Below are positions 35,239 through 44,842 of a stretch of DNA of 64,000 nucleotides, in pieces (the first letter of the stretch is position 1; the number at the start of each line of letters is the position of its first letter). Source of the stretch: an uncultured Luminiphilus sp. Its GTDB lineage: Bacteria > Pseudomonadota > Gammaproteobacteria > Pseudomonadales > Halieaceae. The translations under genes and the position numbers were made by a program. Under the pieces are notes generated by a model. The model was not told where the DNA came from. It did not search any database and saw only the letters and a program-made list of their open reading frames with translations. The DNA is taken from assembly GCA_943787485.1 (NCBI GenBank), contig CALSMP010000020.1:1-64000 (forward strand), written 5' to 3'.

Positions 35239-35956
35239 GCGAGCCCTGTTCCCCAAGCTTTTTCCAGCCCACATCTTTTTGAACATAGTGGGGTTGTAGC
35301 TCCCAAGGCTTGTGCCAGACCAGAGATTCATGATGCGCCAGCGCGTGCCTAGACAAGGTCGCAGCCGATGGTCGTGCTAACGATTCGAGACACCAGGTGA
35401 GGGCAGGTAATGCCGTCAGCTCGTCCTCAATAAGCTCAACGCCAGAACCAACCACATGTATTGGCATATCTAGCTCCCGCTCCGTTAAACCCAACTCCTT
35501 GTGCTGTAAAAGATCCTGAGGTTTGCAGATAAAAGCCTCCGATACGGGAGTGAGGCTTAATGATCGCTGGATAAATAAGCGGCCATAGACTTGGCCAATT
35601 TGCGCATCCGAAACGCAGAGCACGGCTCTGTCAGACGGGGTCAGCGGCTCCAGATAAGTCCTCGCCAACAGCTCCAAAGAACATACACCCGCCACATCGA
35701 AATTCAACGCCCACGCCAAGCCCTGCGCAACACTCACAGCCACTCGCAAACCGGTGAAGGAACCAGGGCCAATCCCAGCCACCAAACCATCGATATCGTT
35801 CTTGGAAAACCCATCCAACACCTCTTCCACCATGGCTAAAACATGCTTGTTATGCGCTCGGGGGAGCTCACGATGAACACTGTTGACATTGCCGCCTCGC
35901 ACAAAGGCAACGGAGCACAAATCAGTAGATGTATCCAGAGCTAGAATGGCCTGCAT
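35231..35956 (-). CDS. tsaB: tRNA t6A-modification protein TsaB
   Basis: A 241-residue protein of the ASKHA fold that partners TsaD in forming t6A37 of ANN-decoding tRNAs. The signature is ILALDTSTDLCSVAFVRGG and VAGIGPGSFTGLRVAVSVAQGLAW. The start at 35956 gives the domain its usual N-terminus; the frame is open for 23 more codons upstream. It overlaps uppP downstream and diverges from the mobA-like gene. Confidence 0.94.
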   Translation of the reverse strand: MQAILALDTSTDLCSVAFVRGGNVNSVHRELPRAHNKHVLAMVEEVLDGFSKNDIDGLVAGIGPGSFTGLRVAVSVAQGLAWALNFDVAGVCSLELLARTYLEPLTPSDRAVLCVSDAQIGQVYGRLFIQRSLSLTPVSEAFICKPQDLLQHKELGLTERELDMPIHVVGSGVELIEDELTALPALTWCLESLARPSAATLSRHALAHHESLVWHKPWELQPHYVQKDVGWKKLGEQGSHG

Positions 35957-36016
35957 CGCTGGGCTGAAACTCAAAGGTGAGATAGTCTCACTATAGTCCC
36001 ACAGCAGGGTATAGGT

Positions 36017-36559
36017 TTGCATCACTCACAAGTCACATTGGGTATTTTGGCGGGCGGCGACGGATCCAGAGCTGGAGGTCGAGACAAAGGGCTCCTCAGC
36101 GATAAGGGAGAGCCACTTGCTCAACGCCTTAACGAAGCGGTTCGTGGCGATGTCGCTGAAATCATTATTTGCTGCCGTCGCAACGCTGCTTTCTACAATG
36201 CCTTCGCCGATAGATTGGTCTGCGATCTCCGACAGGGTATGGGTCCTGTAGCGGGCATTCGAGCCATTTTGGCTGCTGCAGAGACTGACTTCGTCGCTTT
36301 CCTGCCCGCCGACACAATGATCCGACCACCCACTAATTGGTTGCGTCTGTTAGCCAATGGGGCAGAAAAAACCCCTAATGGCGTTTTTGCTACCGACAAA
36401 GGCCGACACACCGCTTGCTGCCTGGTCCGTAGCCAGGCGATCCGGTCCCTTGATGAGGTGCTAACCGCTGAAAATGGCTCTCTCGCACATTTTTATCGTG
36501 GCGCCGGATTGGGTTCTGTATCCATCGAAGGCATCGGGCGCGACTGGGATAGCGTCTAA
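36017..36559 (+). CDS. mobA: MobA-like molybdenum-cofactor nucleotidyltransferase
   Basis: A 180-residue NTP-transferase fold protein. The nucleotide loop is LGILAGGDGSRAGGRDKGLL, followed by LVCDLRQGMGPVAGIRAIL and FLPADTMIRPP, matching MobA guanylyltransferases. It would attach GMP to molybdopterin. The start is a TTG at 36017. No other molybdenum genes are near and the usual acceptor motif DxP appears as ADTM, so a related nucleotidyltransferase role is possible. Confidence 0.75.
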   Translation: MHHSQVTLGILAGGDGSRAGGRDKGLLSDKGEPLAQRLNEAVRGDVAEIIICCRRNAAFYNAFADRLVCDLRQGMGPVAGIRAILAAAETDFVAFLPADTMIRPPTNWLRLLANGAEKTPNGVFATDKGRHTACCLVRSQAIRSLDEVLTAENGSLAHFYRGAGLGSVSIEGIGRDWDSV

Positions 36560-36633
36560 CCGCCGCCTGAGAATCCGCAGGATGGCGCCTCCTGCCGTCC
36601 TTACGCTGAACGGCGGTTGAAGCCAAAAACGAA

Positions 36634-36655
36634 AAAGCCGGCTTGCGCCGGCTTT
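36634..36655 (-). terminator. Terminator of the H1-like gene
   Basis: A perfect 9-bp stem AAAGCCGGC/GCCGGCTTT with a 4-base loop lies 22 bases past the stop of the H1-like gene. On the minus strand it is followed by TTTTTCGTTTTT. This is a clear rho-independent terminator for that gene, and it also lies after the mobA-like gene, facing the other way. Confidence 0.85.
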
Positions 36656-36677
36656 AACAAAAAAACAGCTTAAGACG

Positions 36678-37136
36678 CTACTTCTTCTTACGCTTAGCCG
36701 CTGCTTTCTTCTTAGCAGGCGCCTTCTTCTTGGCTGCTGCTTTCTTCTTAGCAGGAGCCTTCTTCTTGGCTGCTGCTTTCTTCTTAGCAGGAGCCTTCTT
36801 CTTGGCTGCTGCTTTCTTCTTAGCAGGAGCCTTCTTCTTGGCTGCTGCCTTCTTCTTAGCAGGAGCCTTCTTCTTGGCTGCTGCCTTCTTCTTAGCAGGA
36901 GCCTTCTTCTTGGCTGCTGCCTTCTTCTTAGCAGGAGCCTTCTTCTTGGCTGCTGCCTTCTTCTTAGCAGGCGCCTTCTTCTTGGCTGCTGCCTTCTTCT
37001 TAGCAGGTGCCTTCTTAGCAGCTGCTTTTTTCTTAGCAGGCGCTTTCTTCTTAGCTACTGCCTTCTTCTTTGCAGGTGCCTTTTTCTTAGCAGCTGCCTT
37101 TTTCTTTGCTGGTGCTTTTTTTGCTTTTGTGGCCAT
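36678..37136 (-). CDS. Histone H1-like Lys/Ala/Pro repeat protein
   Basis: A 152-residue protein made almost only of Lys, Ala and Pro. After MATKAKKAPAKKK there are eleven units of the form AAAKKKAPAKKK (one AVA variant, one unit one Lys shorter) and a tail AAAKRKKK. This is the composition of bacterial H1-like and AlgP-type proteins, which bind DNA without sequence preference and compact the nucleoid. It has its own ribosome site (GGAG) and terminator. The tail of P. aeruginosa AlgP has a similar KPAA repeat, but the N-terminal AlgP domain is missing here. Confidence 0.88.
   Translation of the reverse strand: MATKAKKAPAKKKAAAKKKAPAKKKAVAKKKAPAKKKAAAKKAPAKKKAAAKKKAPAKKKAAAKKKAPAKKKAAAKKKAPAKKKAAAKKKAPAKKKAAAKKKAPAKKKAAAKKKAPAKKKAAAKKKAPAKKKAAAKKKAPAKKKAAAKRKKK
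36705..36992 (-). repeat. Eight tandem 36-bp repeats inside the H1-like gene
   Basis: The last eight 12-residue units are encoded by near-identical 36-base repeats that differ mainly at a silent GCT/GCC alanine codon. The first three units (36993-37097) have diverged more. Such in-frame tandem repeats can expand or contract by slippage without breaking the frame. Confidence 0.9.
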
Positions 37137-37260
37137 AAGAGTCTCCGGTTTGTTGTCTGCGCATTACAACTAAACTGTATAACCGCGGAATGCAGTTACA
37201 CGAAACTTAACCTAACAGCGTTTTTTAAAAGTGACAAGTTTTTTAAAACCAAAAAAAGAC

Positions 37261-37914
<654 letters not shown>

Positions 37915-38041
37915 CTAACCCGCAACGAGGGCGGTTTCAGGTTTTTATTGCTTACGCTACACAGCTGTTCTGCTGGATTCAAGTTTTCGTTATCAGCAGG
38001 TCTTACCCGCTAGGTCCGATACGATAAACCACCAGTGCAGT

Positions 38042-38884
38042 TTAGTCAGCCGATTGGCGCTTTGCGTATTGCCAGCGCAACTCAAGCTGTTCCAGTGTTT
38101 CATCCTGCAACTTCTTACCCTCTGCTCTAGCGGCGTACTCCATATGTCTGAATCGCCTCTCAAATTTTTTGTTAGCCGCGCGCAACGTGGATTCTGTATC
38201 CAAGCCGAGATGACGAATCAAATTGACCACGCTGAAAAGCAGGTCACCCGCCTCCTCTTCTATGTCGGCAGGCTGCTCACTGATCATCGCTTCGTGAAGT
38301 TCAATCAACTCGTCTTTAAGATTACTCAGAACCTCCTCCTGTGAGGTCCAATCAAAGCCAATACGAGCAGCTCGCTTTTGCAATTTTTGCGCCCGCGACA
38401 ACGCTGGCAATGCATAGGGAACATCGTCCAATAAGCCGGGTACATTTTTTTGTTCACGCTCTTCCTGCTTTAGCCGCTCCCAGGTGTCCTTAATAACGTC
38501 TACGGACAGGTCTTCGTGCTCTGGGCGAGATTCCAAATCTTCACCCACAAAAACATGAGGGTGGCGACGCACCAACTTCCTGACCAGTCCATCGATCACT
38601 GTATCCAGATCGAAGGCCCCCAGCTCGCTACCCAACTGGCTGTAGAACACAACCTGGAACAATACATCGCCCAGCTCCTCGGCAATCTGCTTCAGGTCAG
38701 CCTGCTCTATAGCCTCTGCAAGCTCGTAACACTCTTCCAACGTATACGTAATGATAGTTTCAAAGGATTGCTTTTGATCCCAGGGGCACCCCCCCTCCGG
38801 ATCTCGCAACCTCTCCATTACCCGCTTTAAATCTTCCAGCGTATAGCGAGTTGCCGCCTGTCCTGAAGCCTGATTCCTCGTCAT
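38042..38884 (-). CDS. mazG: Nucleoside triphosphate pyrophosphohydrolase MazG
   Basis: A 280-residue tandem MazG protein. The first domain has GGCPWDQKQSFETI and TLEECYELAEAI, with the metal-binding EExxE pattern; the second has DIEEEAGDLLFSVVNL. It hydrolyses noncanonical and canonical NTPs, and in E. coli is tied to relA and the starvation response. Its start overlaps the relA stop (ATGA), so the two are coupled. Confidence 0.94.
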   Translation of the reverse strand: MTRNQASGQAATRYTLEDLKRVMERLRDPEGGCPWDQKQSFETIITYTLEECYELAEAIEQADLKQIAEELGDVLFQVVFYSQLGSELGAFDLDTVIDGLVRKLVRRHPHVFVGEDLESRPEHEDLSVDVIKDTWERLKQEEREQKNVPGLLDDVPYALPALSRAQKLQKRAARIGFDWTSQEEVLSNLKDELIELHEAMISEQPADIEEEAGDLLFSVVNLIRHLGLDTESTLRAANKKFERRFRHMEYAARAEGKKLQDETLEQLELRWQYAKRQSAD

Positions 38885-41118
38885 GAATCAACCAACCTCT
38901 TTACCGCTATAACATTATCGAGTCTTGATAGCTTTTCCAGAACGCTTAGCAGCGCATCTATTGACTCTACCTCTGCTGTCACTTTCATTTCTGCTGTGTT
39001 GTCCATAGGATTACTCAGGGTGTTAACGGCAGTGACATTGACGCGCTCTCGCGCCATGACTGCGCTGACGTCTGCGAGTAGACCCTGTCGATCATAAGCG
39101 GTGAGGCCAATGTTGACAGGAAAGCGATCCGCCTCCGCAGCCCCCCAGCTCACCGCAATGATTCTCTGAGGACCGTCACCGCTCAAGGCCAACAAGCGCG
39201 CGCAGTCCGCTCGATGTACGGTAATACCCCGAGATTTGGTGATATACCCTTCAATAGGATCGCCAGGAACCGGCATGCAACAACGGGCAAATTGAGTCAG
39301 TAAATTGCCAACCCCATCAACCCGAACCGCATCTCGAGGCGAGGCTTTGGAAGGCCGCACTACCCAAAATGGCTTTTCTTCCCGATCACCACTGGTAACC
39401 GTTTGGGCCACGCGAAGAATTTGCTTTGCGCCAAGCTCTCCTGAGCCGACGGCAATGAACAAGTCCTCTACGGTATTCTGGTCAAGTTTTTTTGCAATCT
39501 CTTTGTAGTCGAGAGAGGTAAGCGATAGCCGCGCGCACTCTCGCTCGACTAACGCTCGGCCCGCGGCAATGTTGTCTTCTCGGTTTAGGGATTTAAACCA
39601 CTGCTGAACCCGCGCCCTCGCTCGGGAAGTTTTCAAATAACCGGCCCCCTGCAACAGCCAGTCTCTTCTAGGCGCAGGCTCGCTGCCGGTGAGAATTTCC
39701 ACTCGTTGGCCCGTTGCCAGGGGCGTTGTTAGCGGGACCAACACACCATTCACCCGCGCCCCTCTACATCGATGGCCCACTTCTGTATGCACGTGATAGG
39801 CGAAATCCAAAGGTGTCGCGCCATGAATCAAACTCACCACATCACCTTTAGGCGTGAATACGTACACCCGATCCTGGGCGGAATCGAAACTGAACTGCTC
39901 CGCCACCGCCGCATCATCACCAACTGTTTCATGCCATTCCAACACCTGACGGAGCCAGGTAAGCTTGGCTTCATAGGTATCCTTAGAGGTCGCCTGAAGA
40001 TCGCTGCCCTTGTAGCGCCAGTGGGCACAAACGCCGAGCTCGGCCTCCTCATGCATACGTCGGGTACGAATCTGCACCTCGAGAATCTTGCCCTCGGGGC
40101 CAATGACGGCGGTGTGCAAAGACCGATAGCCGTTCTCCTTTGGATTGGCGATGTAGTCGTCAAATTCATTTGGGATATTTCGCCACATGCCGTGTACCAC
40201 GCCCAAAATTTGGTAGCAGTCGGAAATATCGTCAACTAGGATCCGCAGTGCGCGAATGTCATGCACCTGGGAAAAGCCAATTCCTTTGCGCTGCATCTTT
40301 CGCCATATGCTGTAGATATGCTTGGCGCGTCCAGCAAGCTCAAAGTCGATTTCAACGTCGGTTAATACCCGGGTAAGATCCCGCTTTACACGGTCGATAA
40401 ATTGATCCCGATCCGCTCTCCGACCATCCAACAGCTTCGCTATTCGACGGTAGGCGTCCTCGTGGGTATACCGAAATGACAGATCTTCCAGCTCCCATTT
40501 GAGATGACCAATGCCTAGCCTGTGCGCAAGAGGCGCATAAACGCTAAAAACCTCCCCTGCTATGCGCTGTCTTTGCTGACTCCCCGCTGACTTCAGACCG
40601 CGCATCGCGACGGTACGCTCAGCCAACTTAATCAACGCAATGCGGACATCATCGACCATCGCGATCAGCATTCGCCTTACATTCACATTGGGGGCGGCGG
40701 CTTGTCCTAGGACAGGCACATCACGGAGATCGGTGAGCTCACTTACGGCAGCCATTCTCAGAACCCCATCGACCAATGTCGCCACGCTACCGCCAGCAAG
40801 CGCTGTAATATTGGCAATTTCTATACGCTGCTCACGTACTGCACGATAAATCATTCCGGCAATAAGGGCGTCGGTCCCCAGGCCGAGCTCGGCGAGTATT
40901 TGAGCGACCTCAAGGCCCACGGAGGGCGGGTCAGATACCCCTACCCAGTCGGTAGTAGCAACACCTTCGCTCGCTTGCAGTCCTCGCAAGAGCTCCGCCG
41001 CCTGCATCAACCTATCGATATCCCGGGACTCCGCTCCCTGTGGCAGCGCACAAAACCAATCCCGCAGGTCACCGTCGCTCATCCGGCTGGCGTGAGGCAA
41101 TGCACGAATTCTAACCAC
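38881..41118 (-). CDS. relA: GTP pyrophosphokinase RelA (monofunctional)
   Basis: A 745-residue long RSH protein that makes (p)ppGpp on starved ribosomes. The N-terminal hydrolase-like domain lacks the HD/ED metal residues (ALIAGMIYRAVREQRIEIAN), so it should not degrade ppGpp. The synthetase has RAKHIYSIWRKMQRK, DEFDDYIANPKENGYRSLHT and EVQIRTRRMHEEAELGVCAHW. A TGS domain (RVYVFTPKGDVVSL), a zinc-finger-like region (FARCCMPVPGDPIEGY) and a C-terminal ACT domain follow. It lies eight bases downstream of cysM. Confidence 0.96.
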   Translation of the reverse strand: MVRIRALPHASRMSDGDLRDWFCALPQGAESRDIDRLMQAAELLRGLQASEGVATTDWVGVSDPPSVGLEVAQILAELGLGTDALIAGMIYRAVREQRIEIANITALAGGSVATLVDGVLRMAAVSELTDLRDVPVLGQAAAPNVNVRRMLIAMVDDVRIALIKLAERTVAMRGLKSAGSQQRQRIAGEVFSVYAPLAHRLGIGHLKWELEDLSFRYTHEDAYRRIAKLLDGRRADRDQFIDRVKRDLTRVLTDVEIDFELAGRAKHIYSIWRKMQRKGIGFSQVHDIRALRILVDDISDCYQILGVVHGMWRNIPNEFDDYIANPKENGYRSLHTAVIGPEGKILEVQIRTRRMHEEAELGVCAHWRYKGSDLQATSKDTYEAKLTWLRQVLEWHETVGDDAAVAEQFSFDSAQDRVYVFTPKGDVVSLIHGATPLDFAYHVHTEVGHRCRGARVNGVLVPLTTPLATGQRVEILTGSEPAPRRDWLLQGAGYLKTSRARARVQQWFKSLNREDNIAAGRALVERECARLSLTSLDYKEIAKKLDQNTVEDLFIAVGSGELGAKQILRVAQTVTSGDREEKPFWVVRPSKASPRDAVRVDGVGNLLTQFARCCMPVPGDPIEGYITKSRGITVHRADCARLLALSGDGPQRIIAVSWGAAEADRFPVNIGLTAYDRQGLLADVSAVMARERVNVTAVNTLSNPMDNTAEMKVTAEVESIDALLSVLEKLSRLDNVIAVKRLVDS

Positions 41119-41126
41119 CTGGAAGG

Positions 41127-42035
41127 CTACTCCTCGTAAATACCGGAGGATAGATAACGGTCTCCCCGGTCACAGACAATGGCAACAATGGTCGCATTGG
41201 TCACTTCCTTGGACAGGGATAAGGCTGCGCTCACTGAGCCCCCCGAGGAAACTCCAGCAAAAATCCCTTCCTCCCGCGCGAGTCGCCGCATCATCTTTTC
41301 GGAGGCGGCTTGACTGATGTCTATGATGCGGTCGACGCGAGCTGACTCAAAAATTGAAGGTAAATAGTCGGTGGGCCAGCGGCGAATCCCCGGGATTTGT
41401 GATCCATCCTGTGGTTGCAGTCCTATTATCTGGATCGCAGGATTTTGCTCCTTCAAAAAAGCTGAAACCCCCATAATAGTGCCCGTTGTCCCCATGGAGC
41501 TTACAAAATGAGTCACCTCGCCACCCGTTTGACGCCATATTTCGGGGCCGGTGCTCTGATAGTGCGCCAAAGGGTTATCAGTATTACCAAACTGGTTTAA
41601 CACCCTGCCCTCTCCTCGTTGCTCCATAGCGAGGGCAAGATCTCGAGCACCCTCCATACCCTCAGCAGAACTAACCTCAACAAGCTCGGCACCGTAGGCC
41701 GCCATAGCCCACTTGCGCTCCGCGGTCATGTGCGAGGGCATGATCAGAACCATGCGATACCCTTTTATCGCCGCTGCCATCGCTAGCGCAATTCCTGTGT
41801 TGCCGCTCGTCGCCTCGATCAACGTGTCGCCTGGCTTAATATCACCCCGCGCTTCCGCCTGAGCGATCATGCCCATGGCGGGGCGATCCTTGACTGAGCC
41901 CGCCGGGTTGTTGCCCTCGAGCTTCACGAGGATTGTGTTACTGGTTTGGCCCGGCAGTCGCTGCAATCTCACCAGGGGTGTTTCTCCAATGACATGTTCA
42001 ATGGTGTTGTAGTCAGGCAAGGCTCTTGATCTCAT
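41127..42035 (-). CDS. cysM: Cysteine synthase B
   Basis: A 302-residue PLP enzyme forming cysteine (or S-sulfocysteine) from O-acetylserine. The Schiff-base Lys is in NPAGSVKDRPAMGMI, the substrate loop is EATSGNTGIALAMAA, and the phosphate glycines are MGTTGTIMGVSAFL. Order cysM-relA-mazG is known from Pseudomonas and Vibrio relatives, where an rRNA methyltransferase gene usually sits between cysM and relA; here it is absent. Confidence 0.92.
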   Translation of the reverse strand: MRSRALPDYNTIEHVIGETPLVRLQRLPGQTSNTILVKLEGNNPAGSVKDRPAMGMIAQAEARGDIKPGDTLIEATSGNTGIALAMAAAIKGYRMVLIMPSHMTAERKWAMAAYGAELVEVSSAEGMEGARDLALAMEQRGEGRVLNQFGNTDNPLAHYQSTGPEIWRQTGGEVTHFVSSMGTTGTIMGVSAFLKEQNPAIQIIGLQPQDGSQIPGIRRWPTDYLPSIFESARVDRIIDISQAASEKMMRRLAREEGIFAGVSSGGSVSAALSLSKEVTNATIVAIVCDRGDRYLSSGIYEE

Positions 42036-42071
42036 TTTGGCGTTATTAAAGGCCAGAATTATAGCCGTAAC

Positions 42072-42860
42072 TCAGGCTTCACTCATCGCTGGAGGGCCAT
42101 CGGGTTGGTCCGGTGAGTTTATCTGCCCACTCAGAAACTGCCGCATCAGCTCTCTACTTTGCAGGGAACGACCCGCCAGTTGATGCGAGATAGCCTGCCT
42201 TCCGATCTGGCGCAATAACCGCGCGTGCTCAACCGTCAACACGGCGCCCTCTTTCCACGCCTGAAAGGCAAGCAGGGTGGTACCAGAGAATGTGTCAACG
42301 GCTTCATTGTGCTTTTCGCCCCTGTCATCAAAGTGCTTAACAAGGAATCCTTGTAAAGGATCAAATCGATACCCCTGCGCAGCGTCAATCGCCTCGCCGT
42401 AAGCGTCCTCAGAAAAGGCAATGCCATAACCCAATGTTTCCAGAAGCAAGAATTCAAACCGGCGAAGAGCATCGAGTGCTTCATAGTGCTGAAATTGTGC
42501 GACCAGATCACCGTAAGCTGAAAACAACTCCGGAGTCGGCTCAAACCTCGGCAACAACTTGCTTAAAAGCTCGTTGATATACAGGCCACTGAAAACGCGT
42601 CGCCCCTCAAGATGGAGTCGAGCACCCGCTGGCTCCACCCGCCGCAGTGTTTTTAGCTCACCCTTTCCGGACATCTCAATCAACAATGGCGAGAACGGCT
42701 GCAGCAGCCCTACCGTTGAGCCCCCGCGTTGCTTACGGCGTGTACCGCGCGCCACAGCACCAATTCGACCCGAGCTTAGGGTCAGGAAGTCGACCAAAAA
42801 CCCACCGTCGCGATAGGGTCTTCGATGCAATAACCAGGCGGGGTCTAGTGCACTGGCCAC
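42072..42860 (-). CDS. recO: DNA repair protein RecO
   Basis: A 262-residue RecO: N-terminal OB fold (WLLHRRPYRDGGFLVDFLT, RIGAVARGTRRKQRG) then an alpha-helical domain. It helps load RecA on SSB-coated DNA. The start is a GTG at 42860, just three bases past the era stop, with GAGGA upstream. The zinc-finger Cys residues of some RecO proteins are missing, as in other gammaproteobacteria. Confidence 0.92.
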   Translation of the reverse strand: MASALDPAWLLHRRPYRDGGFLVDFLTLSSGRIGAVARGTRRKQRGGSTVGLLQPFSPLLIEMSGKGELKTLRRVEPAGARLHLEGRRVFSGLYINELLSKLLPRFEPTPELFSAYGDLVAQFQHYEALDALRRFEFLLLETLGYGIAFSEDAYGEAIDAAQGYRFDPLQGFLVKHFDDRGEKHNEAVDTFSGTTLLAFQAWKEGAVLTVEHARLLRQIGRQAISHQLAGRSLQSRELMRQFLSGQINSPDQPDGPPAMSEA

Positions 42861-42863
42861 CGA

Positions 42864-43763
42864 CTAATAGTCCTCGAAGCCAAGGCTGCGTAGCGCCCGG
42901 TCATCGTCTGACCACCCCGTCTTGATTTTGACCCAGAGCTTAAGCATGACTTTGCTGTCGAAAGCCACCTCCATATCTTTTCGGGCCTCGGTTCCAATAG
43001 AGCGCAAGCGACTGCCCTTGTCACCGATGAGAATGCGCTTCTGGCCTGTGCGCTCGACATAGATCAACGCGTCAATATGAAGGATTGCGGCCTCTTGACG
43101 AAACGACTCGATCTCTACTGCCGTGGTATAGGGCAACTCATCGCCGAGCTGTCGAACAATTTTCTCTCTAATCAGCTCAGCCGCCAGAAAGCGCTGTGAT
43201 CTATCAGTAATCTGATCCTCTGGAAAAAAGTGAGCCCCACGAGGCATCCTCTCCCGAATGTAGTTCATGAGGACGTCAATATTTGCTCGACGCAGTGCGG
43301 ATACAGGTACGATGGAGTCAAAGCCATAGCGCTCTTCCATGGAAGCGCTATAGGGAAGCAAAACCTCCTGCTCTGGCAAAAGATCAACCTTGTTAATAAC
43401 AAGTGCGACGGGTGCGGCTGCATGCTGAACTTGTTCGAGTACGCGGTCGTCTTCGTCGGTCCATCGATTTCTGTCAACGACAAAAAGAATAAGATCGACA
43501 TCCGCCAACGCGCTACTCGCCGCGCGGTTCATATAGCGATTGATCGCCCGCGGTTGCTCTCTGTGAATCCCCGGTGTATCCACAAAAACAACTTGATCAA
43601 GGCCATCAGTAAAAATCCCCATCACCTGGTGGCGGGTCGTTTGGGGCTTGCGCGACGTAATACTGATTTTTTGGCCGAGCAGGTAATTTAAGAGCGTGGA
43701 TTTCCCAACGTTCGGTCGACCTACGATGGCGACGTAGCCGCAACGAGTAACGTCCTCACCCAT
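42864..43763 (-). CDS. era: GTPase Era
   Basis: A 299-residue GTPase for 30S ribosome assembly. The G1 motif is [16 protein letters not shown]3 DTPGIHRE, G4 INKVDLL, and the KH domain has [18 protein letters not shown]. The start at 43763 overlaps the end of rnc by eight bases. The frame is open further upstream but only within rnc. Confidence 0.96.
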   Translation of the reverse strand: MGEDVTRCGYVAIVGRPNVGKSTLLNYLLGQKISITSRKPQTTRHQVMGIFTDGLDQVVFVDTPGIHREQPRAINRYMNRAASSALADVDLILFVVDRNRWTDEDDRVLEQVQHAAAPVALVINKVDLLPEQEVLLPYSASMEERYGFDSIVPVSALRRANIDVLMNYIRERMPRGAHFFPEDQITDRSQRFLAAELIREKIVRQLGDELPYTTAVEIESFRQEAAILHIDALIYVERTGQKRILIGDKGSRLRSIGTEARKDMEVAFDSKVMLKLWVKIKTGWSDDDRALRSLGFEDY

Positions 43764-44445
43764 TGAGCACGTTCTCCAACGCGGCGTCCGCAGCGGCTTG
43801 CTCTGCCTCACGCCGGCTCTTGCCCTCGCCGATGAACGGCGCGTCCACGGGCTGAATGTCACATTCCACAAGAAAGTGTTGGTCATGATCAGGGCCTTCA
43901 GTGCCCCGCAAGGTATAAACCGGGAGCGGCAGTCCCCTTCCCTGAAGCCATTCCTGCAGTCGCGTTTTTGGGTCTCCGTCAGTCTCTGCAGGAGCCGCTT
44001 CCAAAGCCTTTTCAAACCAGGCGAAAACAACGTCTCGGGCCGCACGTAAGTCACTGTCAATGAGAATGGCCCCCGCAATCGCCTCCACAGTATCACCGAG
44101 AATACTCTCGCGCTGCCGCCCACCACTCTTGCGCTCACCCGCGCCAAGGATAAGATGCTCGCCCAGGGACCAGCTCGCTGCTATTTGCGCTAAAAAACTG
44201 CCGCGGACGTATTGGGTCCTCCGTCGACTCAGCTCGCCCTCGGAAGCATCGGGAAACTGATTGAACAACGCGACCGCAACCACGTGGTTGACTACCGAAT
44301 CACCAATAAATTCCAGTCGCTCGTTATTGCTTTTTGCAGCACTTCGATGCGTCAACGCCTGACGGAGCAAGTCGGTGTTTTTAAAGCTATACCCAATGCG
44401 CTGCTGTAATATCGAGAGACTAAGATGTGATCGGGGGCCCGTCAC
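43756..44445 (-). CDS. rnc: Ribonuclease III
   Basis: A 229-residue double-strand RNA endonuclease. The catalytic signature is [17 protein letters not shown], the second acidic cluster is [17 protein letters not shown], and the C-terminal dsRNA-binding domain covers [13 protein letters not shown] to [14 protein letters not shown]. It overlaps the DUF4845 gene upstream (ATGA) and era downstream. Confidence 0.96.
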   Translation of the reverse strand: MTGPRSHLSLSILQQRIGYSFKNTDLLRQALTHRSAAKSNNERLEFIGDSVVNHVVAVALFNQFPDASEGELSRRRTQYVRGSFLAQIAASWSLGEHLILGAGERKSGGRQRESILGDTVEAIAGAILIDSDLRAARDVVFAWFEKALEAAPAETDGDPKTRLQEWLQGRGLPLPVYTLRGTEGPDHDQHFLVECDIQPVDAPFIGEGKSRREAEQAAADAALENVLNG

Positions 44446-44828
44446 CGGCCGTCAACTTCGACTCGGAGATCTTCAAACTTCATGACACCATCGATTATCC
44501 ATACCAGCGGGAATCTCACCTCGTAGTTGGCATCAATCACGACCTTGCCCTTTTCACGAATGATTTCTACGTCGTCGGCTGTAATGACGTAGATTTGAGA
44601 TGTATTCAACAGCTTTCGGATGTGGGTGCGAATATCCCCCAGCCCCTGCTTACTTGGATCATATGCAGCGCCAGCACGGGCGATAACGTCCTTCACCGTT
44701 AAATATTCGACATAAAGAGGAGCCACTCGCAGCACAGCGACCAAGAAAGCTCCAAAGATTAGAACATTGAGAGCGATACCCCAAAATGAGAATCCGCGCT
44801 GACGCAAATGTAATGACGATCTTTCCAT
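44442..44828 (-). CDS. DUF4845 membrane protein
   Basis: A 128-residue protein with one membrane helix (GFSFWGIALNVLIFGAFLVA) followed by a small periplasmic domain ending in VVIDANYEVRFPLVWIIDGVM. It matches DUF4845, which is found between lepB and rnc in many gammaproteobacteria. Function is unknown. It is coupled to rnc by a four-base overlap. Confidence 0.85.
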   Translation of the reverse strand: MERSSLHLRQRGFSFWGIALNVLIFGAFLVAVLRVAPLYVEYLTVKDVIARAGAAYDPSKQGLGDIRTHIRKLLNTSQIYVITADDVEIIREKGKVVIDANYEVRFPLVWIIDGVMKFEDLRVEVDGR

Positions 44829-44842
44829 GACAGTCTCCCGCT

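Noticed and set aside
36705-36992. CRISPR-like array
   Set aside because: The 36-bp units are directly tandem with no spacers and encode an in-frame repeat protein.
36730-37173. Long open frame opposite the H1-like gene, rich in Ala/Phe/Leu
   Set aside because: It is the mirror of the Lys/Ala repeats (AAGAAG read backwards gives CTTCTT, Phe/Leu). The minus-strand gene has a ribosome site, terminator and known composition.
37137-37260. Promoter of the H1-like gene
   Set aside because: TTATAC and TTGTCA-like hexamers occur on the minus strand but not at suitable spacing, so no call was made.
43764-44147. N-terminal extension of era by 128 codons
   Set aside because: The extension lies wholly within rnc in another frame; era from 43763 has normal length and the G1 motif at its usual place.
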